Positions 61,964 through 64,000 of a DNA stretch of 64,000 nucleotides are shown here, one piece after another. This DNA is from JANQPX01 sp965204405 (GTDB lineage Bacteria > Pseudomonadota > Alphaproteobacteria > Geminicoccales > Geminicoccaceae). The notes beneath the pieces were generated by a model that had not been told where the DNA came from, did no database searches, and was given only the letters and a program-made list of their open reading frames with translations. Where the stretch lies: the NCBI GenBank assembly GCA_965204405.1, contig CBDBEN010000005.1, positions 1,984,001 to 2,048,000 of the forward strand, in the 5' to 3' direction. Positions within the stretch are counted from its first letter, which is position 1. Each line of letters opens with the position of its first letter. The position numbers were made by a program, and so were the translations under genes.

Positions 61964-63277
61964 ATGCTGGACAAGAAACAACAGGGGCGACGCAAGCTTC
62001 TCAAAACCGCGGGCGCTGCGGGTGTGGCAGTGGCCGCGTCGAGCTTTCCCGGACCATGGATCAGGAGAGTAAGCGCAGCCGATACGATCCTCCTGGGCGT
62101 ACCTTCCTCGCTATCGACACCCTATGGCGTTGCCGATGATACGGATCATCTGAACGGCACCAAGCTGGCTCAGGAGGAGATCAATGCCGCGGGCGGCATA
62201 TTGGGCCGGGAATTGGAACTTTTCGTTCCCGACGTCGACAAGCTCTCGCCTGAAAGCTGCCGGCAAACGATCGCCGCCTGCATCGACAAGAAGGTTCACG
62301 CTATCTCGAATTCCTTCCTGTTTGCGCCGATTCCGGCCATGGACGAATCTGCCAAATACAAATGCCCCTACTTGCAGGGCAACACACAACGCAACGCGAC
62401 AGAGGCTTTCAAGGCTGATCCGGAGAAATATAGCCACGTCCTGCAAACCGACCCCTCCGAGGTCAACTACGGCTGGACCTATCCGCTTTGGCTCCAAGAG
62501 ATGGAGAAGGTTCAGGGGTGGAAGCCGAAGAACCGGAAGATTCACATCGTTGCCGAGCAGGTCGGCTACAACCAAACCATTTTGAAAGCGGCCAAGGAAG
62601 CCATTCCGAACTACGACTTCGAGTTGGCCGAGGTGACAGACATTCAGTATCCGGTGAACGACTGGTCTCCCGTCATGCGGCGGCTGAAGGAGGTCGATGC
62701 CGGTGCGATCATGATCGATCACTGGGTTGCGGCCGAATATGCAGCATTCTGCAAGCAATTCACGGCAGATCCGGTTTCAGAGTCCCTGGTTTATCTCCAA
62801 TACGGACCGTCTCAGCCGGAGTTTCTCGAACTTGGCGGCCGTGCGACCGAAGGGTTTTGCTGGAGCACGGTGCTCGGTGTTTACGGCGACCAGATCGGTC
62901 AGGATTTCAGGAAAAAGTATCTGGAACGGTTCCCGGAATTCGTAGGCAATATGGGCCTCGTCTACACCGGCAATGGCTATGATATCGTCAAGTATCTCCA
63001 GCTCGCCTGGGAAGCGACCGGCAATCCGGAGGACTTCAAGGCGAATGTCGATTGGATCCGCACCAATCCCTATCGGGGCGTTTGCGGCATGATGGACATG
63101 AACAACGAATATCAAGAGGCCCTTCACTATCCCGATAACGGCTTCGGCAACCAGGCTGATTCCCACGAAACAGGCATGAGCCAGCTCTATGTGCAGGTTC
63201 AGGATGGTGAGCACAAAATCATTTGGCCTGACGCCATCAGCGAATCGAAGCTGCGGCCGGCTCCCTGGTGGGGTTGA
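61964..63277 (+). CDS. Urea/amide-type ABC substrate-binding protein, Tat-exported
   Basis: 437 residues from the ATG at 61964, placed five bases after AGGAGG; the GTG at 61958 is too close. Tat signal QGRRKLLKTAGAAGVAVAAS (RR at 9-10), cleavage near VSAAD. Peripla_BP_6 fold: ILLGVPSSLSTPYGV, NGTKLAQEEINAAGGILGRE and TDPSEVNYGWTYPLW. Same superfamily as the cytoplasmic protein at 58113. The ABC ATPase gene follows 23 bases later, so this is the receptor of a branched-chain amino acid/urea/amide-type transporter. Ligand not determined. Confidence 0.9.
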   Translation: MLDKKQQGRRKLLKTAGAAGVAVAASSFPGPWIRRVSAADTILLGVPSSLSTPYGVADDTDHLNGTKLAQEEINAAGGILGRELELFVPDVDKLSPESCRQTIAACIDKKVHAISNSFLFAPIPAMDESAKYKCPYLQGNTQRNATEAFKADPEKYSHVLQTDPSEVNYGWTYPLWLQEMEKVQGWKPKNRKIHIVAEQVGYNQTILKAAKEAIPNYDFELAEVTDIQYPVNDWSPVMRRLKEVDAGAIMIDHWVAAEYAAFCKQFTADPVSESLVYLQYGPSQPEFLELGGRATEGFCWSTVLGVYGDQIGQDFRKKYLERFPEFVGNMGLVYTGNGYDIVKYLQLAWEATGNPEDFKANVDWIRTNPYRGVCGMMDMNNEYQEALHYPDNGFGNQADSHETGMSQLYVQVQDGEHKIIWPDAISESKLRPAPWWG

Positions 63278-63300
63278 TCGGATAGGGGGGCGGAACCGTC

Positions 63301-64000
63301 ATGGTCGATACATCATCTGCCCCTCTTTTCGCCTGTGAGAACCTCTCGCTCGACCTGGGCGGGCGGGAGGTTCTCAGCGACATCGGGTTCGAAATCAATC
63401 CCGGCGAGGTTCTTGGGATCATCGGACCCAACGGGGCTGGAAAGACCAGCCTCCTCGAAATCCTCTCCGGCCGTTATACGCCAAAGACCGGCAATGTCCG
63501 TTACAAGGGCAAGAGCATCAACCACTTGCGCTTGTTCGAGCGGATGAGGTTGGGCGTCGGCAGGACCTATCAAACACCGGTCGTCTGTGAGGACCTTACC
63601 GTCGGCCAGACGTTCAAAGCGGCGCGACAGGCCTACAAGCCTTACCTGACCCGATTTGACGCCGAGTACGCGGCAGGGCTCGTTCATTTCATCACCGACG
63701 ATGATGTGCCGAACAGTCAGCTCAAGACCTTTGAGCGCCGGAAGCTGCTCCTCGCCAATATTCTCATGAAGCAGCCCGAACTCTTGCTCATGGATGAACC
63801 GGCAGCCGGGCTGATCAACTCCGAAATCGACGAAATCGATCAGATTCTGCGCATGCTTTCAAAGGAGATGAACATTGCCGTGGTCATCGTCGAGCATCGC
63901 ATCGAGCTTTTGGACAGCATCGCCGATCGCGTGATCGTCATGGACGCCGGCGAAGTCATCGCCTCCGGACATCTGGCCGACATCATCAACAGCCCTGCGG
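63301..64000 (+). CDS. ABC transporter ATP-binding protein, LivG/UrtD-like (3' end beyond window)
   Basis: 233 codons are visible, frame open to the edge. Walker A GPNGAGKTS (42-50), Q-loop in VGRTYQTPVV, Walker B LLLMDEPAAGL with D165 and E166, and H-loop VVIVEHRIELL. The ABC signature, normally LSYGQQRRLEIA in this family, reads LKTFERRKLLLA at 141-152: the Ser-Gly-Gly core is missing. That would weaken the second ATP site. A following permease or a second ATPase may compensate. Second gene of the transporter operon. Confidence 0.88.
   Translation, partial: MVDTSSAPLFACENLSLDLGGREVLSDIGFEINPGEVLGIIGPNGAGKTSLLEILSGRYTPKTGNVRYKGKSINHLRLFERMRLGVGRTYQTPVVCEDLTVGQTFKAARQAYKPYLTRFDAEYAAGLVHFITDDDVPNSQLKTFERRKLLLANILMKQPELLLMDEPAAGLINSEIDEIDQILRMLSKEMNIAVVIVEHRIELLDSIADRVIVMDAGEVIASGHLADIINSPA

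Noticed and set aside
1..64000. CRISPR arrays, tRNA or rRNA genes
   Set aside because: No regularly spaced direct repeats, cloverleaf-like segments or rRNA-like conserved blocks were noticed by eye.

Overview
The window reads as chromosomal DNA of an alphaproteobacterium. Supporting signs are a mesaconyl-CoA hydratase and a malyl-CoA thioesterase-like CitE protein (ethylmalonyl-CoA pathway), a minCDE operon, pyruvate carboxylase, MetY, lipoproteins of a type known from Caulobacter, the high-GC codon use, and orphan TctC/TAXI binding proteins. The family is not resolved; a rhizobial or rhodospirillal/geminicoccal relative is a guess. No rRNA, tRNA or CRISPR array was seen.

Layout. 1-5.7 kb: a TraT-like lipoprotein cut by the window edge, iron superoxide dismutase, a membrane class III nucleotide cyclase, a squalene/phytoene-synthase-like protein, and an HtrA-like protein that has lost its catalytic triad. 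6-8.6 kb: a tight operon of an ArgE-like deacetylase, an AstE/aspartoacylase-like deacylase and a GNAT acetyltransferase. 8.6-19.2 kb: an EAL protein, a universal stress protein, CitE-like and Mch proteins, SseA-GNAT, cysteine synthase, DusB and an FkbM methyltransferase. 19.5-26.1 kb: a sialic/legionaminic-acid-like sugar locus (PtmA-like reductase, possible polysialyltransferase, frameshifted NeuB-type synthase, CMP-sugar synthetase, phosphatase) interrupted by a Baeyer-Villiger-type monooxygenase. 26-30.4 kb: a frameshifted GNAT gene, minCDE and an unknown protein. 30.7-39 kb: MetY, a hydrolase, then an acetamidase and an agmatinase-family hydrolase surrounded by three orphan binding proteins. 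39-48.8 kb: an unusual repeat-domain protein, a sugar ABC transporter without an ATPase gene, pyruvate carboxylase and aspartate dehydrogenase. 49-55.7 kb: two paralogous lipoproteins, MutS, a ferredoxin-reductase-like flavoprotein, a LOG-family protein and a cold-shock protein. 55.8-58 kb: one IS5-type and one IS6-type element, both with intact transposases.

58-64 kb is the most interesting part. A soluble hybrid histidine kinase, a LuxR-type response regulator and a periplasmic-type binding protein without a signal peptide form an overlapping operon. It is divergent from a Tat-exported binding protein of the same superfamily and its ABC ATPase. The shared control region carries nested CTAG palindromes, and a similarly spaced copy lies inside the kinase gene. 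This looks like a ligand-sensing circuit that uses a cytoplasmic binding protein, as AmiC does, to control uptake.

Three dispersed repeat families run through the intergenic regions: a GC-rich palindrome (five copies, four of them between convergent genes), a larger palindromic element (two copies, each followed by the first type), and a roughly 30-bp motif whose TAG forms the stop codon of three unrelated genes.
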